DNA of 64,000 bases from Paratrimastix pyriformis (lineage: Eukaryota; Preaxostyla; Paratrimastigidae). The stretch spans positions 1 through 64,000 of the forward strand of contig JAPMOS010000003.1 in assembly GCA_027972325.1 (NCBI GenBank), given 5' to 3'. Both the position numbers and the translations under genes were made by a program. This document shows positions 46,001-57,021 of this stretch, in pieces. The notes beneath the pieces are model-generated. The model did not search any database. It was not told where the DNA came from and saw nothing but the letters and a program-made list of their open reading frames with translations. The first letter of the stretch is position 1. The number at the start of each line of letters is the position of its first letter.

Positions 46001-48385
46001 ATGGGGCACGCGAAGTCGGCAAACCCGAAGATCAAGACACCCACCCTGGGAGGTTAGATTCCTTTTGTTCCAACCTCACACATTTATTGTTTGACAGCGC
46101 ACATCTGGCTCCTTGCGATCCTTCAAATCATCATCATTGTTCTTTTCGGAGTGTTTATTGACCCATCTGCCCCGGAAGACATCCGCTCCGGTGGTATTTT
46201 GTCTTACTCCAAGATGTATTTCATCTTTATTGGTCTGTACGATACGGCGGCCATTTTTCCATTTTGTATTTCCCCATGTCCAGGAATTCACATTATGATT
46301 TTCGTTGGCTTCGGCTATTTGATGACCTTTGTTCGGAAATACTCGTACTCTGCTCTCGGCTTTGCCCTTTGGGTCTGCCCTCGATTCCATCACAGACAGC
46401 CGACACCACGTGGTTGGGGGTTCGTAGATTTCCGCCCTTGCCGCTCAGTGGGGCATTTGGCTTCTGGGCTTAATGCGCTCGTACAGCGGCGGTTTCGCCA
46501 ATGGCTACCGCTTCCCGATCACGATGAGTATTCTCATCGAAGGTTCGTCACCACAAAGGCACACTGGCCACATCTTTTTATGCCCATCTTAGCCGACTTT
46601 GGTGCGGGTGCCGTCATGATCACAATGGGCGTCCTGCTGGGCCGGGTGTCATCGCTCCAGCTGGTCTTCATTGCCGTCTTCGAGGTGGCCTGGTACACCC
46701 TCGACGAGTGGATCAACCTTGTCCTCCTCAAGGTGTGCGCCCACGCCTGAGCCCCCCGCCAATCGTCCCCTTCCCCCCAACCAAACCCCTCCCCAGATCC
46801 TCACGAAACGTGTTGGGCGTTGGCCTGGCCTGGGGGGTGCAGATCCACGACGTGGGCGGGTCGATCTGCATCCACCTCTTCGGGGCCACCTTCGGCCTGG
46901 CCGCCAACTTCTTCATGGCCGGGGCCGAGAGCCGGCGCAAGATGCGCGAGAACGACGAGGACAACGTGCCCACCTACCACGGCGACCTGTTCGCCATGAT
47001 CGGCACGATGCTCCTCTGGATGTACTGGCCCTCCTTCAACGCGGCCCTGGCCGAGGACGACCACGGCCTCTACCGGGCCCTCATCAACACGGTCCTCTCG
47101 CTCATCGCGGCCACCATCGCGGCCTTCTACTTCTCGCACGCCTTCCACCACGAGTTCCGCCCGCCCCGCCGCCCCGCCCGCCCCCCCGCCCGCCCCGCCC
47201 GCCCCCCCGCCCGCCTCGGCCACCGCTCACCACCGCACCGGCGCTCCGCCTCGCACCCCCTCTCTCCTCCTCCTCCTCCTCCTCCTCCTCCCCCCATCCA
47301 GGTTGATGTGCAGAACGCCTCACTGGCGGGCGGTGTGATCATGGGCTCCAGCGCGGACATCCTCGGGAGCCCCGTGCTGGCGCTGGTCATCGGCACCGTG
47401 GGCGGGGGCGTCTCCGCCTGCGGGTACCGCTACCTGCTGCCCTGGCTGACCAAGCACGGCTTCAAGGACACCTGCGGCGTCATCAACCTGCACTGCATCC
47501 CCGGCCTGCTGGGGGCCCTGATCAGCGCCATCATCCTGGGCACGTATGAGGAGCCCATCAAGGCCCTCAACCAGATCGGTCTGCCCCTCGTCATGCCCAT
47601 GCCCATGTCTTCCCTCCCTGCCTGCCCATGCCCATGCCCATGCCCATGTCTTCCCTCCCTGCCTGCCCATGCCCATGTCTTCCCTCCCTGCCTGCCCATG
47701 CCCATGTCTTCCCTCCCTGCCTGCCCATGCCCATGCCCATGTCTTCCCTCCCTCCCCGCCATGCCCTGGCAGCCGCCATGGGGATTTCCATCGGCCTGGC
47801 CGTGGCGGGGGGCATCTCGACGGCCGTCATCCTGACCCGCTACTGGTGCTGCTGCGGCTGCTCGGAGAACCACGGCGCCAAGTCGGCCCACCTCTGCGGC
47901 TGCGCGGGTGGCCTGGGCGCCCCCGGTCCGCTTCCCCTTCCGTCGCTTGCCGCTTCCGTCGCTTCCCCTTCCGCTTCCGCTGGCATCGTTTGCACTACTG
48001 CTCACTTGTTTTCTGGGCTTTGTTTTCTGGGCACCCTCCCTCTCGGGCAGCCGTCGAGTACACGGACGAGGTCGAGTGGGTCGTGCCCGAGCCCAGCTTC
48101 TCCGCCACCGGGTCGGCCCGCCTCCGGGGCAAGCCGGCCCCCCACGCGGCCCCGGCCCCGGCGGCGATGGCCGCCCCCGCCGAGCCCCAGGGCCAGCTGC
48201 TCGAGGACGCCGCTGCGGCTCCGGTCTTCGCGGCCGCCGAGGCGGCCCAGGCCGCCGTCGAGGCACAGGTCCTCGAGACGGCCCGTCCCGTGGCGTCCCC
48301 GTCCCAGGAGAGCGTCGCCAACCCGCTCCTGGAGCAGGAGGTGCAGCTCCCCAACACACCCTCGCCCCTCCCGGCCGGCATGTGA
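46001..48385 (+). CDS. Rh-family ammonium transporter, copy B
   Basis: Second Rh-type channel, head to head with copy A. Begins MGHAKSANPKIKTPTLG; exon 2 continues AHIWLLAILQIIIIVLFGVF. Later exons code HIMIFVGFGYLMTFVRKYSY, VMITMGVLLGRVSSLQLVFI, GGSICIHLFGATFGLAANFF, GTMLLWMYWPSFNAALAED and GVINLHCIPGLLGALISAI, so both pore His residues and the Rh signature are present, then AAAMGISIGLAVAGGISTAV and a Cys-rich YWCCCGC segment. The Ala/Pro/Glu-rich cytosolic tail ends at 48385. Copy A and B share topology but differ in both tails, so they are old paralogues or a diverged tandem inversion. Donors GTTAGA, GTCTGC, GTTCGT, GTCTGC and GTGGCC. An intron at about 47579-47770 is filled by an array. 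Confidence 0.93.
47586..47765. repeat. CCTGCCCATGCCCATGTCTT array (Rh-B intron)
   Basis: About six copies of CCTGCCCATGCCCATGTCTT followed by CCCTCC, with a variable number of CCCATG subunits, starting a few bases after a GTCTGCCCC donor and ending at CCCTGGCAG. Confidence 0.9.
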
Positions 48386-48972
48386 GGTCCTCTGCCCTGG
48401 CGGTCCCCTACCCAGGTCCCGATGCCTCCGTTTCCGTCTTTCTCGATGTTTTCGATGTTGTTCATCCCCGCTGCGCCCCTCCTCCTCTCCCGTTTTCCTC
48501 TGCTTATTTACTCTGTTCCACCATCCCCCCGTTTTCTGTCTTCCACTTGGCCCCTCGGTCGGGCAAGGCAAGGAGCGCTGCCGGTTTTTTTCTTTTCTGC
48601 TGATGATGATTTCCTCCCTTTTCCCTTCCCTGGCGCCTCATTGCCCGCCCGGCCTGAGCGGCCGATCGCCGCCACCCCTCCCACCCTCCGCCTGGGGCAA
48701 CAGAACGCACACGTGCATGGGTGCTCGCCACACACAACTCGAGGTCACTGTCGAAGAACGACTGGTGAGGAACGACTGGTCGTGTTGGGATGGACAGGGA
48801 GCGAAGGGAGCGAAGCGGCCCCGTGGGGGCGAAGAAGACCCCGGCTGGCCCGCCATGGCTGAGAGGAGGAGGGGGTGGATGGGTGTGCGTGCGTGCGCGG
48901 GTGGTTATTTGACAGTTATTACAAGAGAAGCTCTGGCGAGCAGGCGAGGTGGGTGTGGTGGGTGGGGCGGGT
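48386..48972. other. Convergent intergenic region Rh-B/ARPC3
   Basis: About 590 bp between two stop codons, T-rich in its first half. No homology, RNA gene or repeat array is evident. Confidence 0.6.
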
Positions 48973-49826
48973 CTAGAGGGCCTTGTTGAGGAAGCGGTGC
49001 TTGGCGAACTGCAGCCACCACTTGCTGGGGTGGCTCACCCGGAAGTCGGGGAACGTCACCTGGGCGGACGAGGTGGGCGAGGCAGGCACAGGGGCCGGAT
49101 AGATCTTCTCGAGCAGCCGGACGCAAACCTCGGCCCGCAGTTGCTGCAGGTAGAGCCGGATGGTGTCTGAAGAACATCCCGGGTCAGATCCGGAACCCAA
49201 AAAAGGGCTAAGCAAACCCAACTCGCGCTGCTGGGCAGGGGCAGTGATGTAGCCGGCAAGAGCGAAGGAGCCATCGCCGGGAAGGACGAAACTCTCGATC
49301 GCAAGAGAAGACTGCAAAGGCGGATTGCGCACAGGAAGATAAAGGGAGACTTCTAAAAAAAGGAACAAACCCAAGTGTTCGCACACTCCTGCTTGGTGGG
49401 GCGGGCACGTTGCAGGGCTTGGGTAATGAACAATGTCAGATAAATGAGAACTTTATCTGCGGCGCCCTTCAAGTCGAAGTTGCGAAAAAGAACATTGGCG
49501 CGGTAATAATTTATTGCCTCGTCGACGATGTCTTGCTCAACTGTCGAGAGGCAAATTCGCAGAAGCAGATCGAAGGCAGAAACCGAAACCGAATTGTGAT
49601 TGTTCGATCGGAAAAACGATAAACCAAACAGACTCGCATTAACTGGGGCAGGACCACGCTGCGCGCTGGCGCGGAGCGGAAGGATGGGCATCCCACAGGC
49701 CATGGGGTATTTGGGGGGTTCCTTCTCGTTTTGGTTGAAAATAGAGTGGAAGGGAGGCTAAAAAGTGCGAACGCCGCAGATCAGTTTGATCAACAAATCA
49801 AAAACAAAGCCCCGACGCCAAACCAT
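48973..49826 (-). CDS. ARPC3: Arp2/3 complex subunit 3 (p21-Arc)
   Basis: Small subunit of the actin-nucleating Arp2/3 complex. Spliced, it starts MPPFHSIFNQNE and continues GMPILPLRASAQRGPAP, then QDIVDEAINYYRANVLFRNF, DKVLIYLTLFITQAL, RLYLQQLRAEVCVRLLEKIY and HPSKWWLQFAKHRFLNKAL, stopping at 48973. This matches ARPC3 throughout (MPAYHS, DIVDEAIYYFKANVFFKNY, PSKWWTCFVKRQFMNKSL). The first coding exon appears to be only the ATG (49826-49824), followed by an intron GTTTGG...TTTTTAG of about 66 nt. The next donor is GTCTGT and its intron ends CTCGACAG. Length is about that of the family. The ATG lies 71 bp from that of SMARCD on the other strand. Confidence 0.93.
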
Positions 49827-49897
49827 TGGGATCAGAAACGCCGCGGTGAGGCCGGCTCATTTCAACGCTTTCAACTTGCCCCTGCTGCTGCCCGACA
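49827..49897. promoter_or_regulatory. 71-bp divergent promoter ARPC3/SMARCD
   Basis: Space between the proposed ATGs. If SMARCD instead starts at the upstream in-frame ATG at 49765 and splices out a GTGAGG intron, the two genes would overlap. Either way there is no room for a separate promoter each. Confidence 0.5.
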
Positions 49898-51558
49898 ATG
49901 AACCTGCCCTTATTACAGCGGCGGGATTTCACAGAATTCGTGGATCAGTCACTCATTTTAAAGCAGCTTTTTTCTTTCGAAAAGAAGATTGATCTCGTCA
50001 TGGCAAAGCAACAACTTTCTTTGCCCCGCCTCGGCGACGATCTCATCCGCGAACTGAAGACGATTCATCTTTCTGTGTACAACACATACGCCAACCAACC
50101 GGTTCGTCGGAATTTTACCCTGGCAAGCGCCCACTTCTTGTTCAGGGTTTCCCTTCCCCTGCCGATGTTCCGGGCCAGACGCCTTCCTGGACCCTTCACA
50201 TCCGCGGCACGATTAGCGATTCGGTCTCGTTCACGAAAGCATGGCTGATCTTAACCTGGGTTCTTCTGGGTGGGGCCGTGCAGGTGGAGGGCAGCGCCGG
50301 GCAGCCCAGCTTCACCAGCCTGGTGGAGCGGCTGATGGTCCAGTGGGTGCGCGACGACCAGGAGGGCCTGCAAGCGGGCCCCTCGGCGGATTCATTAGTG
50401 GAGTGGGTCCGGCCGGCCCTGTACACCGACACCGACGGCTTCCAGATCACCCGCACGGGCCAGACGCCCCTCACGGCCCGGTCCGCACCGGCCGCCACGC
50501 GCCACCCACCCGCCGGCAGGTTGGGTCGGACCCGATATTCATCGCCTCCCCCCCCCCCCCCCCCATCGCCCCCACCTCCGCACGCCCCCACCCTCCGCAC
50601 GCCCCACCCTCCGCACGCCCCCACCCTCCGCACGCCCCCACCCTCCGCACGCCCCAGCATCCAGCTGTACCTGGCCTTCAGCCCGCGCCAGTACAAGCTC
50701 ACCCCAGCTCTCGGCCCCTGCTGCAGCCCCCACCCGCGGTGGCCTCCAAGCAGCAGGTGCTTCGGCCCTCATGCGATACATCAAGGTCCGCAGCAGCCCT
50801 CGGCACGCCCTCGCCACGCCCTCGCCACGCCCTCGCCACGCCCTCGGCCTCACGGATCCACCCGCTCAGGAGCGCGGCCTCTGCAGCCCCGACGACCCGG
50901 CTGTCATTGCACCCGACCCGGCCCTGGCCAGGGTCTGCCGCCTTCCAGCTCCCCCCCCCCCCCACCACCACCACCACCTCCTCCTCCTCCTCACCCCCCC
51001 CCCCCCCCCCGGAGGGTTGGCCTTCTCCTTCCCGGCATCCTCCCCCATGTCGCTCCCGGGGCAGCTGTGGGAGATGGCCGCCGACCTGCCCCAGACCCTG
51101 GCCTGCCTGCCCAGGGTCATCGAGCGCCACCTGCTTCCCCTTGACCCCCTCGAGATCACCTACCGCATTCGGTCCGCCCGCCTACGCGCATCTGGGTCCC
51201 GCGGCCGACACGTCTTCGCTTGTTGGGCCGCGGCTGCGCTCATTGGGCCGCGGCTGCGCTCATTGGGCCGCGGCTGCGCTCATTGGGTCGCGGCTCATTT
51301 CGCTTCGCGCCTCTCCTCACCCGGCGCCCACCCACGCAGCCTGACGCCCGAAGGGGACGCCTCCGAGGACTGCTACCAGCTGCACTTCGAGACGGACGCC
51401 GCGCCCGCCACGAATCCCTTCAGCAGGCCGCAGGAAGCCCTGGGGGCCGCAACCAGCCCCGCCCTGCAGCAGTCCGCCCGCCAGCTGCAGAGCCTCACCC
51501 AGAGCCTCGCCAGGACCAACGCCATGGTCGGCCGGCACCTCCTCCCAGCCCACACACT

Positions 51559-51639
<81 letters not shown>

Positions 51640-52819
51640 ACACAGACACAGACACAGACACAGACACAGACTGACACAGACAGACACAGACACAGACAGA
51701 CACAGACAGACACAGACAGACACAGACAGACACAGACAGGCACAGACAGGCACAGACAGACACAGACAGACATGTGGGTGTGGGTGTGGGTGGGTGTGGG
51801 TGTGGGTGTGGGTGTGGGTGTGGTGTGGGTGTGAGCTGTCCATCCACACCATGTGACGGATCCCTTGTGGGTCCTGATTTCCGGTCTCGGATGTTGACGT
51901 GCTCTTCCGCCCGAGCGCTTTGCCGTTGACTGACCCTTGTTCGCTGCCGCCTGCTTGCGTATGTTGGCCTGGTGGACACTGCTTGACTATGGCGCTTCCC
52001 TCGTGGATTGTGCCTACATTTCTTGCGGTGTCTTTCTTCCCTCTTTTTAATGTGTGTGTGTGTGTGGGTGTGCGTGTGCGTGTGGGTGTGTGTCTCGGCC
52101 GTGTCTGGGCCGTGCTCACGGCTGGGGCGGGCCTGCAGATGGGCGAGGTCTTCCAGCACATTCAGACCCTGACCAAGCGGCGCGAGTACCTGCTGGCCTT
52201 CGCCGCAGACCCGGCTCGCTTCCTGGCTGAGGCCGTCGACGCCCAGGCGCACGACTTCAAGTTGGCCCAGGGGGCGCTCTACCACACGGCCCGGGCCGAG
52301 CGCGAGGGATCCGTCTTCTACCAGCCCTGGGTCTTCGACGCTGTCTCGCGCTACCTGGCCCGGGCTCAGCGCCTCCAGCAGGCCCAGGCCCAGGCCTCCG
52401 CAGCCCCCGACCAGCCTGCCCCCGACGCGGCACCTCCCCTCGCCGCCCATCCGCCCCCGATCGTCCCGGCCCCGTCGCCCCAGCAGCAGCCGCAACCCAC
52501 CCTCACACCCCCGGCCATGCCACCCCCTTCCCATCAGCAATCGCAGCAACAACCACAACCCCCCTTCCCAGGAGCTGCGGCCTCGGGCAGGTACTCCGCG
52601 AGCCCGGGCCCGGGGCAGCCCCCGATGTTCTACACACCTTCGTTTTACATGGCCACCCCCCCGGCCAGCCCGGCGGGCCCCTACCTGCCACCCCGCCCCT
52701 CCCCGCCCCCTTCGGCCGCGGCCTTTCCTCCCTCGGCTGCCCCGACGCCGACTCCTCCTCTGGGCAGCATCCAGGGGTACCCACAAAATCGAGCGCCCCC
52801 AACCCATTACGGGCGGTAG
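49898..52819 (+). CDS. SMARCD: SWI/SNF complex BAF60/SNF12 subunit
   Basis: Nuclear chromatin-remodelling subunit. Exons code [39 protein letters not shown], then [20 protein letters not shown] (BAF60 has [20 protein letters not shown]). The SWIB domain is split over several exons ([62 protein letters not shown]). The C-terminal coiled part [20 protein letters not shown] to [19 protein letters not shown] is the equivalent of QLKTQREFMLSFARDP to FYFQPWAQEAVCRYF. After this comes a Pro/Gln-rich extension of about 150 residues that animal BAF60 lacks, ending at 52819. The last intron (donor GTCGGC, about 51526-52138) holds a large CA/CACAGG array. Confidence 0.92.
51546..51832. repeat. CA, CACAGG, CACAGA and GTGTGG arrays (SMARCD intron)
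   Basis: A perfect CA run changes to CACAGG, then CACAGA with 10-bp CACAGACAGA units, then flips to GTGTGG (about 51776-51832). The change from CA-rich to GT-rich means the transcript could fold back on itself within the intron. Confidence 0.88.
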
Positions 52820-53248
52820 CCCGCCTGGGATGTCTCAAATTTCTCTTCCTTCGCAGGGCGATAGCCTGCAGTGTGGTTGTCCGGGTTTGTTCAGCCAAGG
52901 CAAGGAGTGTTTTTTTTAACCCGACTCGTCTGCACATCTGGACTCAACCTTTTTTCTCACCTGCCACGCGCCCTCTCGGTGGTGAAATCCCGATGATGTG
53001 TTGCCGATTGTTTTGCATCCCTGGCCATTGTCAGCATTTGATTGGCAAAGAGTGGGAAAGGAGGTCAGAAATGTGATAGGTGCGAACCAGCCGACCTTTT
53101 GGCACAGAAACCTGCAAAAGGCTCCGCAGTCGAAATCGCCGAAAAGTAAAGAGTCCTGGTTGTGTCGTCAAAACGGGGAAACACAATTTGAATGTTTAAA
53201 CATTCTTAAATGAACCGACGACCAGGGGGAAATCTCCAAAACCGGTAA
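52820..53248 (+). other. SMARCD 3' end and IQUB promoter region
   Basis: About 430 bp of lower-GC sequence between same-strand genes. Nothing recognisable as a gene. No good TATA box near the IQUB ATG. Confidence 0.55.
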
Positions 53249-55981
53249 ATGGAAACTGGTGCGGCCACCGAAGACACGGCCGACCCCCAACAGCCTGCTC
53301 AAGATGTCGCCGACCAACAGCAGGGTTTTCAGTCGCAAACAGAGATGGCGGAGAGTCCCGGAGAGCAACCCGCAGCAGATCAGCAGACTCCCGCAGACCA
53401 GGGGACAGATTTTCCTTTAGAGGATGATGGAGATCCCACACAACAAGAACAACAAGAACAACAACAACAAGAACACCAACCAGAACGAGTCTCGGTCCAA
53501 TACTATCGCGATCCCGCTGTTGCGGCCCCACCGGCTCCAGGATCTTTCGGTCCCGAAGGAGGGTCTGTTCCTCTGGCTTTCGGTACATCCGCAGTATCCG
53601 GGGGCTCCTGACCAGGTTCGTCAACCGCAAGACGGGCACCGCTTACCGGAACAGCGGCCTGCAGACGGACCCCAAGCCCAGGCCGGTCTGGCGGCCACCC
53701 TGCCCTCCCCTCCACCCACTCTCCTCCCCCCTCCCCACCCACTCCCCCTGGCCGGCCGCTGGCTCGAGGGGCGGCCTCCCGCTCCGCCTCTCTCACGTGA
53801 TGATCCGACGACCGGTCCCACGGCGGCGCACGGGGGGCGGGGCGGGGCAGCCGTGGGTGTGCAAGTACCACCGGAGCGCCCAGACGACCGAGCTGGTCAG
53901 CCACACCCAACAGACAACCCGCGAGCAGGGCACCCAGATGGTCCGTCCGCACGCCCGCACAGCGCACACCCCGTCACGCGTGTGGATGCCCCCCCACCCC
54001 ACCCCACCCGGGGGTGCGCGGCACCGTCGACCCACCATCCTCGGCCCGGGGCGGGTTGGGATGGTTGGGTGCAGCCCAAGCCGGGGCTCTTCGTGGACGG
54101 GGCCGAGGACAAGGTGCTCACGGCGCGGCCCTACTTCACCTCGCGCCAGTGGGACGAGCTCCTCATCCGGACGGCGGTCCTCCTGCAGCGGGTCACCCGC
54201 GGCTGGATCGCTCGCAAGCGCGCCCAGGAGCTCAGGTCTGCGCCCCCGCGCAGCCAGACCTCCGCCCTGGCCTGGCACTCCTCCGCCGTCCCGACGGGTG
54301 TCTCTCCCGATGGGCTGGCTGGCTTGGGGCGGGCACGTCCACGTCCCGACGGGTGTCTCTCCCGATGGGCGGGCTGGCTTGGGATGGGCACGTCCCGACG
54401 GGTGTCTCTCCCGATGGGTGGGCTGGGCGCCGATGGGGGCTGGCCGGGCAGGAAGGAGCGCGACCTGAAGGTGGAGCTGATCAGGAAGCGCGAGGAGGAG
54501 CGCGCCGCCGCGGCCGAGAAGCAGCGCATCGTCTGCCCGCCCCGCCCGCCCCGCCCGCCCGCCCCGCCCCGCCCCGCCCGCCCCGCCCGCCCCGCCCCGC
54601 CCCGCCCCGCCCCGCCCCGCCCCGCCCCGCCCCGCCCCGCCCCGCCCCGCCCCGCCCCGCCGCCTTCCTCTTCTGTCCGCCCCTGCTGCCCTGCTTGTGG
54701 GTGCTTGGGCTGGGCTGGGCTGGGCATCTTTGGCCGGCTTCTCCTCACGGGCCCCTCGGCTGGTGCAGCGGGAGATGGCCAGGCGGATGCACCCGCGCAC
54801 CAAGGCCGACATCGACATCCTCTACGCCGAGCTCGAGGGTCCGCCGCACGCCCCGCCCCTCCCTCTCGTGCCCCCCCCCCCCCCCCCCCCCCCCATCGTG
54901 CCCTCCCTCTCGTGCCTCTCCCTCCCCCTCTCCATTGCCCAGAAACGGTCGCTGAACTGTTGCCCGGTTGGTGCCGACTGGGTGGGTGGGGCCCGTGGGG
55001 TGGCGACGGGCGGGCGGGCGTTGGGGCGCAGCATGGCGGCAGCAGGAGACGACCCGCATCAATGCGCTGGGGCTGCCCGAGGAGGAGCGCCTGGCCGCGC
55101 TGGCGGTGGTCCTCAACAACGAGACCCGCATGCTCCAGGTCGGCCCGCCCCGCCCGCCCCGCCCGCCCCGCCCCCCGCCCAGGGCGGCTGCCACCGCCAC
55201 CAGCGCCCCCGCCCAAGTTCATGACGGAGGCCCGTTTGCTGGCTGGGGGGGGGGGGGGGGGGTTTACAGACGATTGACCGGCTCAAGCTGGTCGCCGCCC
55301 AGGAGAACCGCGAGCAGCGCATCCGCAAGACCATCGAGCTGGTCCGCCCCCGTCCTGCCCTGCCCCCAACGGCCCAGTCGGAATGGCCCAGTCGGAATGG
55401 CCCAGTCGGAATGGCCCAGTCGGAATGGCCCAGTCGGAATGGCCCAGTCGGAATGGCCCAGTCGGAATGGCCCAGTCGGAATGGCCCAGTCCCCCAACTG
55501 AATTTCTTTGCCGTGGCGCCCCTGACCACGCCCGCTCCTCCCCTCGCGGTCTGGGCTCCCCACAGATGAGCGCCCCCAAGGGGTGGGCCCTGCAGGACAG
55601 CTCGGTGGTCTCGGTGCACACGCCCTTCACCACCCGGGCCCGCGAGCTGGGCGACCTGTACGCGGCCATGCGGCTGCCCCTGCTGACGGTCGACGAGCGC
55701 CTCGACGTGCTGCTCCACGTCAAGTGGACCGTCAAGGCCCGCACCCGCCCACCAGCTCCCGCTCGTATGCCCCGCCAGCACCAGCACCCCACCAGCACCC
55801 CCACCAGCACCCCCACCAGCACCCCGCCAGCACCCCCGCCAGCACCCCCACCAGCACCCCACCAGCACCAGCACCAGCACCAGCACCAGCACCAGCACCA
55901 GCACCAGCACCAGCACCAGCGTCCACCCATATGCCCCGCACCCGCACGGCCAGGTCGCGTGCCACCCATCCACGCCGCCCG

Positions 55982-56017
<36 letters not shown>

Positions 56018-56651
56018 TCGTCTCCTCATCCTCCTCGTGACCCGCCGCTCACTGCCACCGCCCGTTCCTCCCGGTGGCCTGCAGGAGTTCGACTGCAGCC
56101 TGACCCGCGAGCTGGTCGACCTGATCGACCGCGAGGCCGACCTGCTCAACCGGGGCCGCAGCGACGGCTCCCTCGAAGGTCCCGGCCCGCCCCTGCTTGT
56201 GGGCACCGCCCCTTGTGGGCATTCCCGACCGGCTCATCATCGCCACCACCACCCACCACCCACCACCCACCACCCACCACTCACCACCCCAGGGCTGCGC
56301 AAGCGAAGTTGCAACCTCTTCCTGCAATTCATCGAGACGCCCGAGTTCAACCCCGAGGCGGCGCGCTTCCAGAAGGTCCGGCTGGCCATCCCCATCCCGT
56401 CGCCACATTTGACCCTCCGCGGCTCCCCTTGTGGCCGTTCCGTCGGCACGCAGGTTCCCCGTGAGCTCATGGCCCGCCCCAACACCCGACCCCTGGGTGC
56501 GTCCCCTGCCGAACCGCCCGGGGGCATCCCGGCCGGGGCGTCACGGCTCCACTCCCGCGGCACTGAGGCCTCTTCGACGATGCAATCGGGACCTCAAACA
56601 CAATCCCTTCCCATCCCGGAGCCCGATGCCCCTCAAGAGGAGCATGCCTGA
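53249..56651 (+). CDS. IQUB: IQ motif and ubiquitin-like domain protein (ciliary)
   Basis: Axonemal radial-spoke-associated protein in animals and algae. Exon 1 (53249-53562) is acidic and Gln-rich and ends FGPEGG; its GTCTGT donor joins at 53595 to IRGLLTRFVNRKTGTAYRNS, the counterpart of YLGGYRHKLTGVEYHNA. Then TTREQGTQM, LTARPYFTSRQWDELLIR, the IQ motif VLLQRVTRGWIARKRAQELR (about 54175-54235), REMARRMHPRTKADIDILYA, NNETRMLQTIDRLKLVAAQ, MSAPKGWALQDSSV, VDERLDVLLHVKWTVKEFDC, LVDLIDREADLLNRGRSDGS and KRSCNLFLQFIETPEFNPEA, in family order. The N-terminal ubiquitin-like domain of animal IQUB is not obvious. One donor is GCCCGC (after WTVK), a GC-AG intron; the rest that I placed are GTC. Ends ...APQEEHA at 56651. 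Confidence 0.92.
54538..54662. repeat. 5-bp CGCCC array (IQUB intron)
   Basis: About 24 copies of CGCCC begin directly behind the donor GTCTGCCCGCCC that follows the exon coding AAAEKQRI. This is a further case where the array grows out of the 5' splice site. Confidence 0.88.
55376..55922. repeat. Two arrays in IQUB introns
   Basis: A 14-bp GGAATGGCCCAGTC array (about 55378-55493, eight copies) lies in the intron before MSAPKGWAL. A CACCAG/CACCCC array (about 55766-55922) lies in the intron before EFDCSLTREL. A poly-C run of about 37 nt follows at 55982-56016. Confidence 0.88.
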
Positions 56652-56939
56652 AATTCGTCCCGCTCGTTGCTCTGATCATTTATTCCATCGGCCAACTTGC
56701 TGCTCCCACAACTTTGTATAATTGCCCGTTTCTATTTTGGCTGGCTCTCTGAAACCATCAGATGGGCCTCGTTGCCCTGTGACACGGCTCTTTCTTCGAG
56801 CACATGTTGTGTTGTCCCTCATCGGGGTCATCGTTCTGGATTTCCAGAAATTCGGTTCGAGGCAAATCGTGGCTGGAACCAATTGGGATTATCACACCAT
56901 GTCTTCGCTCACCGCCTCCAGCTGTAGCGGAAGTACGCA

Positions 56940-56947
56940 TATATAAG
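56940..56947 (+). promoter_or_regulatory. TATA box of the Cys-rich protein gene
   Basis: TATATAAG lies 75 bp upstream of the ATG at 57022, within an AT-rich stretch (GCATATATAAGG). It is the only convincing TATA box next to a recognised start codon in this window. Transcription would be expected to start about 30 bp downstream. The rest of 56652-57021 shows no gene. Confidence 0.65.
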
Positions 56948-57021
56948 GGCGCATCACCCTTCGCCGAGGACATTTTTTCACACAGGGGTTGTGCCCGATC
57001 CCCCAGAGAGCAGCCATTCTT

